From NCBI GenBank assembly GCA_965243385.1, contig CBDEUV010000002.1, positions 4,588,001 through 4,652,000 on the forward strand: a DNA stretch of 64,000 nt, given 5' to 3'. This DNA is from JANSYA01 sp965243385. Lineage in GTDB: Bacteria > Spirochaetota > Leptospiria > Leptospirales > Leptonemataceae. Each line of letters starts with the position of its first letter. Positions within the stretch are counted from its first letter, which is position 1. The translations under genes were made by a program, and so were the position numbers. The notes under the pieces were generated by a model that worked only from the letters and a program-made list of their open reading frames with translations, made no database searches and had not been told where the DNA came from. Positions 1 through 7,802 of the stretch are shown here, in pieces.

Positions 1-510
1 GTAGCGCAGCTTCGTGCGGATCGCGGCCAGCGCCACGATGGCCAGCATCCAGCCCACCCCGGAGGAAAGGCCGAAGACCGTGCTTTCCGTCAGGTTGTAG
101 CCTTTCGTATCCATAAAGAGGGAGGTTCCGAGAATCGCGCAGTTTACCGCGATCAACGGCAGAAAAATACCGAGCGAGGCGTACAGGGTCGGCGAAAATT
201 TATCGATGATCATCTCGACCACCTGCACCATCGCCGCGATTACCGCGATGTAGGTTATAAAACGCAGGAAGCTCAAGTCCACCGTCGGCATACCGAGCCA
301 GGCGAGGGCGCCGTCGGTGAGCAGATAGTGATTGATCAGCCAGTTGGCGGGAGCGGTGATTCCGTTGACGAAGATCACCGCGAAACCCAGGCCGATGGCC
401 GTTTCGATTTTTTTGGAAACCGCCAGGAATGAACACATCCCCAGGAAGTACGCGAGCAGGATGTTTTCGATGAAGACGGATTTGATTGCGATATTGACGA
501 GTTCAGACAT
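1..510 (-). CDS. nqrE: NqrE, Na+-translocating NADH:quinone reductase subunit E (3' truncated by window edge)
   Basis: Integral membrane subunit of the Na+-pumping NADH:ubiquinone reductase. With NqrD it forms the antiparallel membrane pair that holds an iron-sulfur centre in the ion path. Translating from the ATG at 510 gives 170 in-frame residues beginning MSELVNIAIKSVFIENILL, with conserved NqrE segments such as FLGMCSFLAVSKKIET and GIFLPLIAVNCAILG; the two Cys lie in those two membrane segments. The family is about 200 residues, so roughly 30 C-terminal residues lie beyond base 1. A GAGGG ribosome site stands about 10 bases upstream. It is the last visible gene of the minus-strand nqr operon, 42 bases after nqrD. 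Confidence 0.95.
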   Translation of the reverse strand, partial: MSELVNIAIKSVFIENILLAYFLGMCSFLAVSKKIETAIGLGFAVIFVNGITAPANWLINHYLLTDGALAWLGMPTVDLSFLRFITYIAVIAAMVQVVEMIIDKFSPTLYASLGIFLPLIAVNCAILGTSLFMDTKGYNLTESTVFGLSSGVGWMLAIVALAAIRTKLRY

Positions 511-552
511 GGTAATGTACCCTCTGTTGGATCCAGACGTTGGTGCGCGTTT

Positions 553-1221
553 CTAATGCGTTTCGTACTGTTTGGAAATGGACCTTTGCGCCCAGATCAA
601 AAGACCGAGAATGATAAACGCGCCCGGCGGCAGAATCATCAGGCCTACATTCTGGTAACCCAGTTCGTAGAAGGACGCCGGAATCACCTGCAGTCCGAAC
701 CAGGTTCCGCTGCCGAAAATCTCGCGCGCCGTCGCCACGATTAACAAAATCACGCTGTAACCCAGAGCGTTGCCGAAGCCGTCCAGAAACGAAGGCCAGG
801 GTTTATTCGCCATGGCGAAGCCTTCCGCGCGGCCGAGAATAATGCAGTTGGTAATGATCAGTCCGACGAAAACCGACAACTGTTTGCTCATTTCGAAGAG
901 ATAAGCTTTCAGAATCTGGTCGACGAGGATTACGAGCGAAGCCACGACCGCCAGCATCACGATGATGCGAATCTTGCCGGGGATCAGGTTGCGTAAAAAC
1001 GAAACGACCACGTTCGAAATCGAAAGCACCGCGACAACCGCGCAGCACATTACGAAGGTCGTGCTCATCTGCGTGGTCACCGCCAGAGCCGAACAGATCC
1101 CGAGCACCTGCAGAGTAATCGGGTTGTTATCCCAGAGCGGATCGCGGACGATCGCGCGTTCTTTTTTGCCGAAGAGCGGTTGCTTCGGTTGAACTTCCGG
1201 TGTCGCTGTTGCTGTGCTCAT
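553..1221 (-). CDS. nqrD: NqrD, Na+-translocating NADH:quinone reductase subunit D
   Basis: Six-helix membrane subunit of Na+-NQR, homologous to RnfE, partner of NqrE. The 222-residue product is near the usual 210. It has the family features near its start (DPLWDNNPITLQVLGICSA), then a run of hydrophobic helices including FVGLIITNCIILGRAEGFA, where the conserved Cys of the NqrD/E iron site lies. The ATG overlaps the stop of nqrC by four bases (ATGA), so translation is probably coupled. The polar N-terminus and the context with A, B, C and E favour Nqr over Rnf. Confidence 0.95.
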   Translation of the reverse strand: MSTATATPEVQPKQPLFGKKERAIVRDPLWDNNPITLQVLGICSALAVTTQMSTTFVMCCAVVAVLSISNVVVSFLRNLIPGKIRIIVMLAVVASLVILVDQILKAYLFEMSKQLSVFVGLIITNCIILGRAEGFAMANKPWPSFLDGFGNALGYSVILLIVATAREIFGSGTWFGLQVIPASFYELGYQNVGLMILPPGAFIILGLLIWAQRSISKQYETH

Positions 1222-2141
1222 TGTTCGCCTCTCGCGCTCAGGAGTCGGGGCGCGTCCGTTGCAGCTCGTAGACTGGTTTCGGTCGCGGCGCCCGCGTCGT
1301 CCGATTTGGATCGGAGCGTTTCAAAATATACGTTATAACGTTTCAGGTCCTCGTACAGAAAATCGGTCACGCCGTTGCCGGTAATCGTGCCGCCGCTGAT
1401 CCCATCGACGTAGTGGTCGGGTTGATCGGGATGCACATCCGATACTTTGCCTTTCACGACGCCGATCGAGACGTACTTCCCGTCTTCTGTCAGGATCTTT
1501 TTGCCCGGGAATTGATCAGTGAAGACGGGGGTCGAAATCTCGCCGCCCAGGCCGGGCGTTTCCTGATGTTTATAAAAGCGAATATCTTTGACGGTGACCA
1601 GATCCGGTTGCAGGGCGATATAACCGAAAATCATATCCCACAGGCCGAAACCTTCGACGGGCACGATATAGGCTTCGATTTTTTCCTGCCCGCCCGGTTG
1701 GTGTAAGAAGAGCAAACTGTAGCCGGGATCGTATTCGTCTTTTTTTACGCCGGCTTTCGCCGCGAGTAATCCGATCTTCGCGCTGAAGATTTCGACGATC
1801 TCAAAGGCCTGCTTCTGATCGAGCTCTTCGGTTTTGAAGCCGAGGGTTTGCAGTTCCGCTTTGATTTTCTCGAGCGGGACTTCCTGATTGTTTTTGTCCA
1901 CTACTCGGGCGTTGAAATCTTTCTCGAAGAGCGCGATTACGGCCTGCGGGTCGCTGGCCGCGGTTTTATTCGTTTCCGCGTCGTCGTAGCCGGCGACCGA
2001 GAGGATATTCTTGATCACGTCCAGGCGCGCGCTCACTTCCTGGGCCGGCTTCAGATTGGTGGCCGCCAGAGCGAGACCGATGCTGCAGAAGAGCGTGACC
2101 GCGAAGGCGAATCCGAATGTATACAGGTTACTGCGTTGCAC
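1218..2141 (-). CDS. nqrC: NqrC, Na+-translocating NADH:quinone reductase subunit C (covalent FMN)
   Basis: Periplasm-facing flavoprotein subunit of Na+-NQR that carries an FMN bound covalently to Thr. One N-terminal helix (about residues 8-27) anchors it. The conserved ETPGLGGEI stretch is at 194-202 and the flavinylation motif appears as SGGT at 249-252, followed by ITGNGV; the canonical form is SGAT/SGAS, so Thr252 is the predicted attachment site. At 307 residues it is some 40-50 longer than usual, partly through a low-complexity C-terminal tail after residue 275. It overlaps nqrB by 14 bases and nqrD by 4. Confidence 0.95.
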   Translation of the reverse strand: MQRSNLYTFGFAFAVTLFCSIGLALAATNLKPAQEVSARLDVIKNILSVAGYDDAETNKTAASDPQAVIALFEKDFNARVVDKNNQEVPLEKIKAELQTLGFKTEELDQKQAFEIVEIFSAKIGLLAAKAGVKKDEYDPGYSLLFLHQPGGQEKIEAYIVPVEGFGLWDMIFGYIALQPDLVTVKDIRFYKHQETPGLGGEISTPVFTDQFPGKKILTEDGKYVSIGVVKGKVSDVHPDQPDHYVDGISGGTITGNGVTDFLYEDLKRYNVYFETLRSKSDDAGAATETSLRAATDAPRLLSARGEQ

Positions 2142-3375
2142 GTTTCAGTCTCCGGTTGATGTTTCGCTGCATGACGAAATGATCGATCAGCGGCGCGAAA
2201 ATATTCATAAACAAAATAGCGAGCATCATGCCTTCGGGATAGGCGGGGTTCCAGACCCGAATCAATATACACAGCACGCCGATCGACGCGCCGTAGATCC
2301 ACTTACCGGCGCCGGTGCCCGCGGCGCTGACCGGGTCGGTCGCCATATAAACCGCGCCGAAGAGGAACCCGCCCATTACGAGATGATAGAGCGGCGGCAG
2401 CGCCAGGAAGCCCGGTAGTTCGGGACCCGCGACCAGGTTCAGGACGAAAGCCATGCCCAGGCCGCCCAGGATCGTGCTGACGATGATCTGCCAGCTGCCC
2501 ACGCCGGTCGCGACCAGGATAACCGCGCCGATCAGACAGGCGAGCGCGGAGGTCTCGCCCATACTACCCGGTACGAGTCCGATAAACAAATCCATAAACT
2601 CGAAATTCGCGAAGCCGCCGTTGCTTAAGGCGGCCACCGGATTCGCTCCTTTCCCGACGTCGGCCGCGGTTAAGAGCGCGGTCGCGCCCGTATAACCGTC
2701 GACCAGGGTGCTCGACGGATTATGAAACATAAACTGATCCAGATACGGAAAACGTTCGGGGTGAAATTCGCGAATCCAGACTTTCGCGCCGGAGATGTCG
2801 GCGGGAAACGAGAAAAACAAAAACACGCGGCCGGTTAAAGCCGGGTTCATGATATTCATTCCGGTGCCGCCGAAGATTTCTTTACCGATGACGACGCCGA
2901 AGCTCACGCCCACCGCGACCTGCCAGAGCGGAATCGTCGAGGGCAGCGTTAATGGAAACAAAAGACCGGTTACGAGAAAACCTTCGCTGATTTTGTGGCG
3001 GCGAATGACCGCGAAGAGGCCTTCCCACAGGCCGCCGGTCGCGTAGCTGACGATGATGATCGGTAAATTCGCGATGGCGCCGTTCGCGAAGAGTTGCCAG
3101 AAGCCGAGAACGTCCTGCTGGCCGTAGGCCACGGCCATCTGATAGCCGGTATTATAAAACGAAAACAGCGTCGGCGGGACCAGCGCGACGACGACCGTGA
3201 TCATCAGACGTTTCAGATCGATCGAATCGCGAACGTGCGGCCCCTTTTCGGTAACCTCGTCGGGAGTAAACAGGAAGGTGCTCTGGGCGTCCCACAGAGG
3301 GAACAGCTTTTCGAGCTTGCCGCCTTTGTGAAAAAGATGGTCCTGTTTTTCCAATAATTTGAGTAAGAATTTCAT
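2128..3375 (-). CDS. nqrB: NqrB, Na+-translocating NADH:quinone reductase subunit B (covalent FMN)
   Basis: Large membrane subunit of Na+-NQR, homologous to RnfD. It carries the second covalent FMN and riboflavin and is thought to contain the Na+ path. The 415-residue length is typical. Multiple helices are evident, with the family blocks GKEIFGGTGMNIMNPALTGR (about 164-183) and YMATDPVSA near the C-terminus. The flavinylation motif reads TGAT at 229-232, predicting Thr232, in close register with Thr236 of Vibrio NqrB. The first base of its start codon is at 3375, 77 bases after nqrA. A lone RnfD/NqrB-like paralogue without this motif lies at 33385-34323. Confidence 0.96.
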   Translation of the reverse strand: MKFLLKLLEKQDHLFHKGGKLEKLFPLWDAQSTFLFTPDEVTEKGPHVRDSIDLKRLMITVVVALVPPTLFSFYNTGYQMAVAYGQQDVLGFWQLFANGAIANLPIIIVSYATGGLWEGLFAVIRRHKISEGFLVTGLLFPLTLPSTIPLWQVAVGVSFGVVIGKEIFGGTGMNIMNPALTGRVFLFFSFPADISGAKVWIREFHPERFPYLDQFMFHNPSSTLVDGYTGATALLTAADVGKGANPVAALSNGGFANFEFMDLFIGLVPGSMGETSALACLIGAVILVATGVGSWQIIVSTILGGLGMAFVLNLVAGPELPGFLALPPLYHLVMGGFLFGAVYMATDPVSAAGTGAGKWIYGASIGVLCILIRVWNPAYPEGMMLAILFMNIFAPLIDHFVMQRNINRRLKRATQ

Positions 3376-3452
3376 TTCTTTCCTGTATATTCGCGTTCGG
3401 TCCTTCGTGTGCTTATCGCTTCATTGAAGAACGCCGGCCGCCGCTTCGTATC

Positions 3453-4829
3453 TCAGGCCAGTTCGGCCCGCATCAGATCGAGACCCTGTTGAATGATCTC
3501 GGTGAACTCGATTTTCGAAGGACAGATGTAGCTGCACAGAGCGAAGTCTTCCGGCGCACATTCCATAATGCCGAGTTGTTCCATGAGCTCGATGTCTTCG
3601 GCGAGGATCGCCTTGCAGAGAAAATCCGGCAGCACGTCCAGAGAGATGACTTTCTGATAGTCGCCGGTTTTCACGAAAGCGCGCTTTTCGCCGTTTTTGT
3701 TCGTGTGCATATCGTAGCGGCGGCCGGGGGCCAGAGCCGATACGAAAGCGCGCGAATAGGTCCAGCGGCTCAGGCCTGGCAGCATCCAGCCGATGAAATG
3801 GCGTTCGCGACCTTCCGGCAGTACTGTAATCAGATCGTGATAAAAGCCGGTGGCATTGGCCGGCTGAGTCTTCGCGCCGGTCAGTAAATTGCCCGAGACG
3901 AAACGTTGTTCGCCGTCCGCCAGGTTTTTGCCGATGATGCTCTCGACGCTCTGGCCGACCCGTGCGCGATAGTACGCTCGTTTCGTCGCGCCGTTGCCTG
4001 CAACCGCCACGACCTTTTCGGTCGGATACTGGCCGACCAGCAGGAAGCTGCCGAGCATGACGACGTCGCGCGCGTTCAGATACCACACGACTTTGCCGTG
4101 CCCGCCCACCAGCGGATCGATACGCGCGATGTGCGTGCCGACGAGACCGGCGGGATGTTTGCCTTTGAAGCTGTGCTGTTCGAGATTCGAACCCTGGGCC
4201 TTCGCGAATACGGAGTCCTTAACGCGGCCGTCGGTGACGACGTGCACGGTGCCGCCGCCGGCGAGCACCTGCAGGGCTTCCAGGCCGGCTTCGAATTCGG
4301 CGAATTTATCTTTGAGCGCGAACTCCGGATCGGCCGCCAGGGGCGCGGTATCCATACAATTCACGAAAATCGAGGAAGGCGTATCGGTCGGCCGGGCGAC
4401 GGTATCGAAAGGCCGCTGGCGGATGTACGGCCAGACGCCGCCGGCCAGCAGGAGTTCCAGCAGCCGGTCGCGACTCTGGTTCTTAATTTCGCCGAGGCGG
4501 ATATTTTCGAACTGCTCGGCGTCTTCGCCGGAAGATTCGATGCTGATGCTCTCAATCACCCGGCGCGGCCCGAATTTGATATCGAGAATTTTTCCGGCGG
4601 CGGGCGAGGCGAAGATCACTTCCGGTTGAGCTTTATCGACGAAGAGCGGGGTGCCGATCTTGACCGCGCCGCCGACTTCGACCTGCAGGCGCGGCTTGAG
4701 TCCCGCGCCGAAGTCGAGGGGATGGACGCTGTAGACGCCCGGTCGCGGAGCCTCCAGCAGGCCGCCGGATTGATCGGCTTCGCCTTTGACTGGAATATTA
4801 TATCCGCGCTTGATGTGGAATGTGCTCAT
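3453..4829 (-). CDS. nqrA: NqrA, Na+-translocating NADH:quinone reductase subunit A
   Basis: Soluble cytoplasmic subunit of Na+-NQR, associated with quinone binding; it has no membrane helix. The 458-residue product has the family N-terminus (IKRGYNIPVKGEA), a biotinyl-lipoyl-like segment (VGTPLFVDK/IFASPAAGKI type), and the C-terminal block AILAEDIELMEQLGIMECAPEDFALCSYICPSK split here by nothing unusual, ending with a conserved Cys-containing region. It is the first gene of the minus-strand operon A-B-C-D-E. Its promoter should lie in the 339-base divergent intergenic region upstream, which holds two inverted repeats. Confidence 0.95.
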   Translation of the reverse strand: MSTFHIKRGYNIPVKGEADQSGGLLEAPRPGVYSVHPLDFGAGLKPRLQVEVGGAVKIGTPLFVDKAQPEVIFASPAAGKILDIKFGPRRVIESISIESSGEDAEQFENIRLGEIKNQSRDRLLELLLAGGVWPYIRQRPFDTVARPTDTPSSIFVNCMDTAPLAADPEFALKDKFAEFEAGLEALQVLAGGGTVHVVTDGRVKDSVFAKAQGSNLEQHSFKGKHPAGLVGTHIARIDPLVGGHGKVVWYLNARDVVMLGSFLLVGQYPTEKVVAVAGNGATKRAYYRARVGQSVESIIGKNLADGEQRFVSGNLLTGAKTQPANATGFYHDLITVLPEGRERHFIGWMLPGLSRWTYSRAFVSALAPGRRYDMHTNKNGEKRAFVKTGDYQKVISLDVLPDFLCKAILAEDIELMEQLGIMECAPEDFALCSYICPSKIEFTEIIQQGLDLMRAELA

Positions 4830-5028
4830 ATACGATCGTGGGATAAGATTCGAATTTCGAAATAGCTGTCAAGATAACGCGACTGCGACGACACTCATTG
4901 TCGGATTTTTTTCGCATCTCGCGCGATGGTGGCGACTCTTCGCCGATACGCGCGAAAAGCTCGAGCGCGCCTCGACCCGGGTATCGCAATTCGCGTCGCG
5001 CCTGTCAATTGATTCATCATTGTCGGTA

Positions 5029-5055
5029 AGAATTCGTCGCTTTGCTGCGAATTCT
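5029..5055. repeat. Inverted repeat, 8-bp arms (AGAATTCG / CGAATTCT)
   Basis: Arms 5029-5036 and 5048-5055 are perfect reverse complements with an 11-base centre. This could be a DNA operator or a hairpin in the nqr leader if that transcript starts far upstream. It lies only five bases from the next inverted repeat. Confidence 0.6.
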
Positions 5056-5060
5056 CGTGT

Positions 5061-5090
5061 GTGCGCCGCCTGCATGATTGCGCGGCGCAC
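5061..5090. repeat. GC-rich inverted repeat, 9-bp arms (GTGCGCCGC / GCGGCGCAC)
   Basis: Arms 5061-5069 and 5082-5090 are perfect reverse complements around a 12-base loop, so the RNA would form a stable hairpin on either strand. The plus strand continues TAAAATGATTTTG, which is not a clean U-tract, so I do not call it a terminator. It stands 10 bases before the predicted -35 of the CBS gene. Confidence 0.65.
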
Positions 5091-5103
5091 TAAAATGATT
5101 TTG

Positions 5104-5131
5104 TTGCATTTCATCTGATTTTCCTCATAAT
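5104..5131 (+). promoter_or_regulatory. Possible promoter of the CBS-pair gene
   Basis: CATAAT at 5126-5131 is one base from the -10 consensus. Weak -35 candidates are TTGCAT at 5104-5109 (16-base spacer) or TTGTTG at 5101-5106 (19-base spacer). The start codon follows 37 bases later with a strong AGGGAGG ribosome site. Confidence 0.35.
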
Positions 5132-5168
5132 AGTGATCTGCTGTAATATTCGCAGAGGGAGGCAGGTT

Positions 5169-5612
5169 ATGAACTACACCGCAGATCTGGCGTCGCCCGT
5201 CGTCAGTCCCACCGCTCTGGCCCGCGATTTCATGGTGGTCAAACATCCGACGCTCAGTCCGGATATGCCGCTATTAAAAGCCGTGGACCTTTTTCTGAAG
5301 ACCGGAGTCACCGGCGCCCCGGTCGTCGATCAGTACGATCGCCTGCTGGGGATTTTAACGGAGAAGGATTGCATCAAGCTGCTGGCGAAGCGATCCTATT
5401 ATCATGAAGAGCCGGACCGCACCGTCGCCGACGAAATGGCCACGGGGATTCGGACCGTCGATGCGGAGACCGATTTGCAGAAGATCGTGGATCTGTTTCT
5501 GGGGAGCCCCTTTCGCCAGCTGCCCGTCGTCGACGCGGACAATCGTCTGGTCGGTATGATTTCGCGCCGGGACGTGGTAAAGATCATTCAGAAGATGAAT
5601 AAGCGTCGCTGA
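5169..5612 (+). CDS. CBS-domain pair protein
   Basis: Small soluble protein made only of two CBS domains (about residues 19-75 and 85-143 of 147). Such Bateman modules bind adenosine nucleotides and report energy state to a partner; no enzymatic domain is present. Typical elements are GAPVVDQYDRLLGILTEKD and QLPVVDADNRLVGMISRRD. I chose the ATG at 5169 because GAGGGAGG lies 6-8 bases upstream; a GTG at 5133 in the same frame would add 12 residues without a ribosome site. A second CBS-pair gene follows 171 bases downstream. Confidence 0.88.
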   Translation: MNYTADLASPVVSPTALARDFMVVKHPTLSPDMPLLKAVDLFLKTGVTGAPVVDQYDRLLGILTEKDCIKLLAKRSYYHEEPDRTVADEMATGIRTVDAETDLQKIVDLFLGSPFRQLPVVDADNRLVGMISRRDVVKIIQKMNKRR

Positions 5613-5783
5613 ATCCGCCACGCCCGCCGTCACCACCAATAGAAATCCGTCTTCCTGAAGCTTGTTGATTCACAGTCGGCGAGGCAGTCCGCCCGCGGTT
5701 CCGAGCACGTGTTCGGCCGCGGGCCAAATTTTCTTGACCGCGTGGCGACCGGGGGCGGAACTATTGTCCGAAAGGACGGAACC

Positions 5784-6233
5784 TTGCAGTATTCATCGAC
5801 CATCAAAGACATCCTCGGAGAGAAAGGTTATCATATCCTTTCGATCGGGCTCGACGCCACTGTATATGAAGCCCTGGAGCTGATGGCCGCGAAGGGTGTC
5901 GGCGCGCTGATGGTCATCGACGGCGGCGAGCTAAAAGGGATTTTTTCCGAGCGGGATTACGCTCGCAAAGTGATTCTGCAGGGCAAGTCTTCGCGCGATA
6001 CTCCGGTGCGTGAGATCATGTCGACCACTCTGACCACCGTAACCCTCGAAGCCGACGTATCCCAGTGTCTGGCCACGATGACCCTGCAGCGCATTCGACA
6101 CCTGCCGGTCATGGACGGTAAACGCGTCATCGGCATTGTTTCCATCGGCGACCTGGTAAAGCAGGAACTGGCCGATCAGAAAAAGCTGATCGAACTTTTG
6201 CAGAACTACATCTATTCGGGCGGCTACGCCTGA
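5784..6233 (+). CDS. CBS-domain pair protein
   Basis: A second stand-alone CBS pair, belonging to the well-populated family whose members carry the block GIFSERDYARKVILQGKSSRDTP between the two domains; such proteins are often annotated as inosine-5'-monophosphate-dehydrogenase-like but lack the catalytic barrel. The start is uncertain. A TTG at 5784 preceded by AAGGA gives 149 residues beginning just before the conserved IKDILGEKG, which fits the family; an in-frame GTG at 5709 would add 25 residues. The stop is 12 bases from the next gene, so the two are probably co-transcribed. Confidence 0.85.
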   Translation: MQYSSTIKDILGEKGYHILSIGLDATVYEALELMAAKGVGALMVIDGGELKGIFSERDYARKVILQGKSSRDTPVREIMSTTLTTVTLEADVSQCLATMTLQRIRHLPVMDGKRVIGIVSIGDLVKQELADQKKLIELLQNYIYSGGYA

Positions 6234-6245
6234 TTCTTTTCATCT

Positions 6246-7223
6246 GTGCCTGAGCTTCCCGATCTCGAGTACATTCAGGCGCGACTCTCTCGTGAGCTCG
6301 CGGGGAGCACGATTCAAAATGTACTCATCAAGCAGCCGTTAGTTCTACGAAATCTGCTGAACCTGCCCGATGCAAACCAGGCGGTCGCAGACGGGCCCGC
6401 CCTGGCCGTCGATGAAGCGCTGATCGGACTGAGTTTCGATAGTCTGCATCGCCACGGCCCCTTTCTCCACTTCGCCTTTATTGGCGATGGGCCGCAGTCC
6501 GCTGTGGATCTGATCGTGCATCCAATGCTCGCGGGTCGCTTTCATTTACAGGAGCGCGATGAATCGAAGCAATCGGCCGCCGCAAAAACAGCGAAGAAAA
6601 AGAAAACCATCGCGAAAAAGAAAAGCGCTGCACGCGGCGGCAAACCGCCCGGCCCCGGCCTTTGTTTTCAGTTGGAATTCGCGGATCGAACGCTTTCGTA
6701 TCTGGATACGAAAAAGATGGGTAAGCTGTACGTGACGCGTCCGGGTCGCACCGCGGCGATTCCCCGCTACGATCAGCAGGGGCTCGGCGTACTGAGCGAA
6801 GAATTTACGAAAGAAGCGTTTTTACAATTATTAGAAAAGCGCAAGCGACAGCAGGCGCGCGTCTTTCTTATGGATCAAAACAATCTCAGCGCTATCGGCA
6901 ACGCCTACGCCGACGAGATTCTCTTTGCCGCCGGCATTCATCCGAAAACGATCGGCGCGCAGTTGGACCCGGAAGAAAAATCAGCCCTGTTCAACGCGAT
7001 TCGCAGCGTACTCGCCGAAGGGATCAAAGCTGTGCGTACGGCCGACCAGAGCATTGACGTAAAGGTGCGCGACCATATGCGGGTTCGCAACCGTCGCGAC
7101 CAGGCTTGCTACAAATGCGGCGCTACCGTGCGTCGCGTCGCGGTACTCGGGCATGACGCGTTTTTTTGTCCGGATTGTCAGCCGCCGAAGCGCGATTTAT
7201 TCATCGACTGGCGCAAATCCTGA
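6246..7223 (+). CDS. Fpg/Nei-family DNA glycosylase-like protein with Lys-rich insert
   Basis: Relative of formamidopyrimidine-DNA glycosylase/endonuclease VIII, base-excision repair. After a GTG start it has the PELP N-terminus with the nucleophile Pro2 and Glu3, the helix-two-turn-helix region (NNLSAIGNAYADEILF) and a C-terminal zinc finger with Cys288, Cys291, Cys308 and Cys311. At 325 residues it is about 55 longer than MutM, because of a Lys/Ala-rich insert at 108-133 (AKKKKTIAKKKSA). The segment matching E. coli RRAKYLLL reads HRHGPFLHF, so the catalytic Lys57 equivalent seems absent; substrate range may therefore differ. It probably shares a transcript with the CBS gene 12 bases upstream. 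Confidence 0.85.
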   Translation: MPELPDLEYIQARLSRELAGSTIQNVLIKQPLVLRNLLNLPDANQAVADGPALAVDEALIGLSFDSLHRHGPFLHFAFIGDGPQSAVDLIVHPMLAGRFHLQERDESKQSAAAKTAKKKKTIAKKKSAARGGKPPGPGLCFQLEFADRTLSYLDTKKMGKLYVTRPGRTAAIPRYDQQGLGVLSEEFTKEAFLQLLEKRKRQQARVFLMDQNNLSAIGNAYADEILFAAGIHPKTIGAQLDPEEKSALFNAIRSVLAEGIKAVRTADQSIDVKVRDHMRVRNRRDQACYKCGATVRRVAVLGHDAFFCPDCQPPKRDLFIDWRKS

Positions 7224-7271
7224 GCGCTGGCGCCCTTTTTTGAAGCAGGCCGCGACATGCGACGCCGGACT

Positions 7272-7350
7272 TTGATATGGCGCGACATATATTAAATTTT
7301 ATAAAATATTCTTGATAATCATTCAGCATTCTGAACTATCGTTCCGGGCG
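7272..7350 (+). promoter_or_regulatory. AT-rich promoter-like stretch before a STAS gene
   Basis: The 135-base gap between the glycosylase and the STAS gene contains TTGATA at 7272-7277 and an AT-rich block (7287-7320) with TATAAA at 7300-7305. No hexamer pair has ideal spacing, so I claim only a likely promoter region. Confidence 0.3.
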
Positions 7351-7358
7351 TGTGAAGC

Positions 7359-7721
7359 ATGGTGGAAGGTCTGATTATCCAGAAACAAAACAACGGCAGC
7401 TATCTGCTTTTGACTTTCGAAGCGGCGCGCCTTGATCCCGCGAATTGCGCAGTGCTCCAGGCCGAACTCCAGGCGGAACTGGAAGGTGAGCCCATTGACA
7501 TTATCATCGATATGCGCGGTATAGCGTATGCCGTTTCGCCGGCGGTCAACGTAATCCTGGATGCGCATGAGCGTTGCCGGGCGGCCGGCCGGTCGATGAT
7601 ACTGATTCAGCTCCAGCCCGCGGTGCGTCGCATTCTGGCGTTGTCCGGCCTGGGTTCCATGCTGATTGTCCGCGAGGATCTGGAGTCGGCTGAAGCATTG
7701 CTCGCGACAGAAAAGCAATAA
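7359..7721 (+). CDS. Single-domain STAS protein (anti-sigma-factor antagonist-like)
   Basis: A 120-residue protein covering one STAS domain, the fold of SpoIIAA/RsbV, which binds an anti-sigma-type kinase when unphosphorylated. The strand-turn-helix at residues 46-70 reads IDIIIDMRGIAYAVSPAVNV; Ser60 aligns with the phosphorylated Ser of SpoIIAA, although the usual Asp before it is Val. The C-terminal part (RRILALSGLGSMLIV) is also typical. It stands alone, convergent with ilvA, and resembles the STAS gene at 12447-12791. The partner is not adjacent; a receiver-ATPase protein at 48729 is a candidate by inference. Confidence 0.8.
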   Translation: MVEGLIIQKQNNGSYLLLTFEAARLDPANCAVLQAELQAELEGEPIDIIIDMRGIAYAVSPAVNVILDAHERCRAAGRSMILIQLQPAVRRILALSGLGSMLIVREDLESAEALLATEKQ

Positions 7722-7802
7722 GGCCTGTACTGTTTTTTCAAAACTTGCAGCGCGGCCTGGGCGGACGCCAGAACGCGAACGCAAAGCTGAAAGCGGCTAT
7801 CT

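Larger units (their letters stand above)
4830..5168. other. Divergent intergenic region between nqrA and a CBS-pair gene
   Basis: No convincing gene lies in these 339 bases; open frames here have no protein-family character. The region must hold the promoters of the minus-strand nqr operon and the plus-strand CBS gene. It contains two consecutive inverted repeats (5029-5055 and 5061-5090) and a possible plus-strand promoter near 5101-5131, each listed separately. The run-rich stretch at 4910-4930 (CGGATTTTTTTCGC) has no associated stem that I could identify. Confidence 0.7.

Noticed and set aside
553..4829. Whether the first cluster is Rnf and not Nqr
   Set aside because: NqrA is present, with NqrC/NqrB flavin motifs and no RnfB/RnfC ferredoxin genes.
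3906..4865. 319-residue plus-strand frame within nqrA
   Set aside because: Shadow frame of nqrA; no family features.
5061..5090. Intrinsic terminator call for the GC-rich hairpin
   Set aside because: Neither side has a clean run of Ts after the stem, and no gene ends just before it on the plus strand.
7223..7241. Terminator after the glycosylase (GCGC stem followed by TTTTTT)
   Set aside because: Stem is only about four base pairs with a two-base loop; too weak to list.
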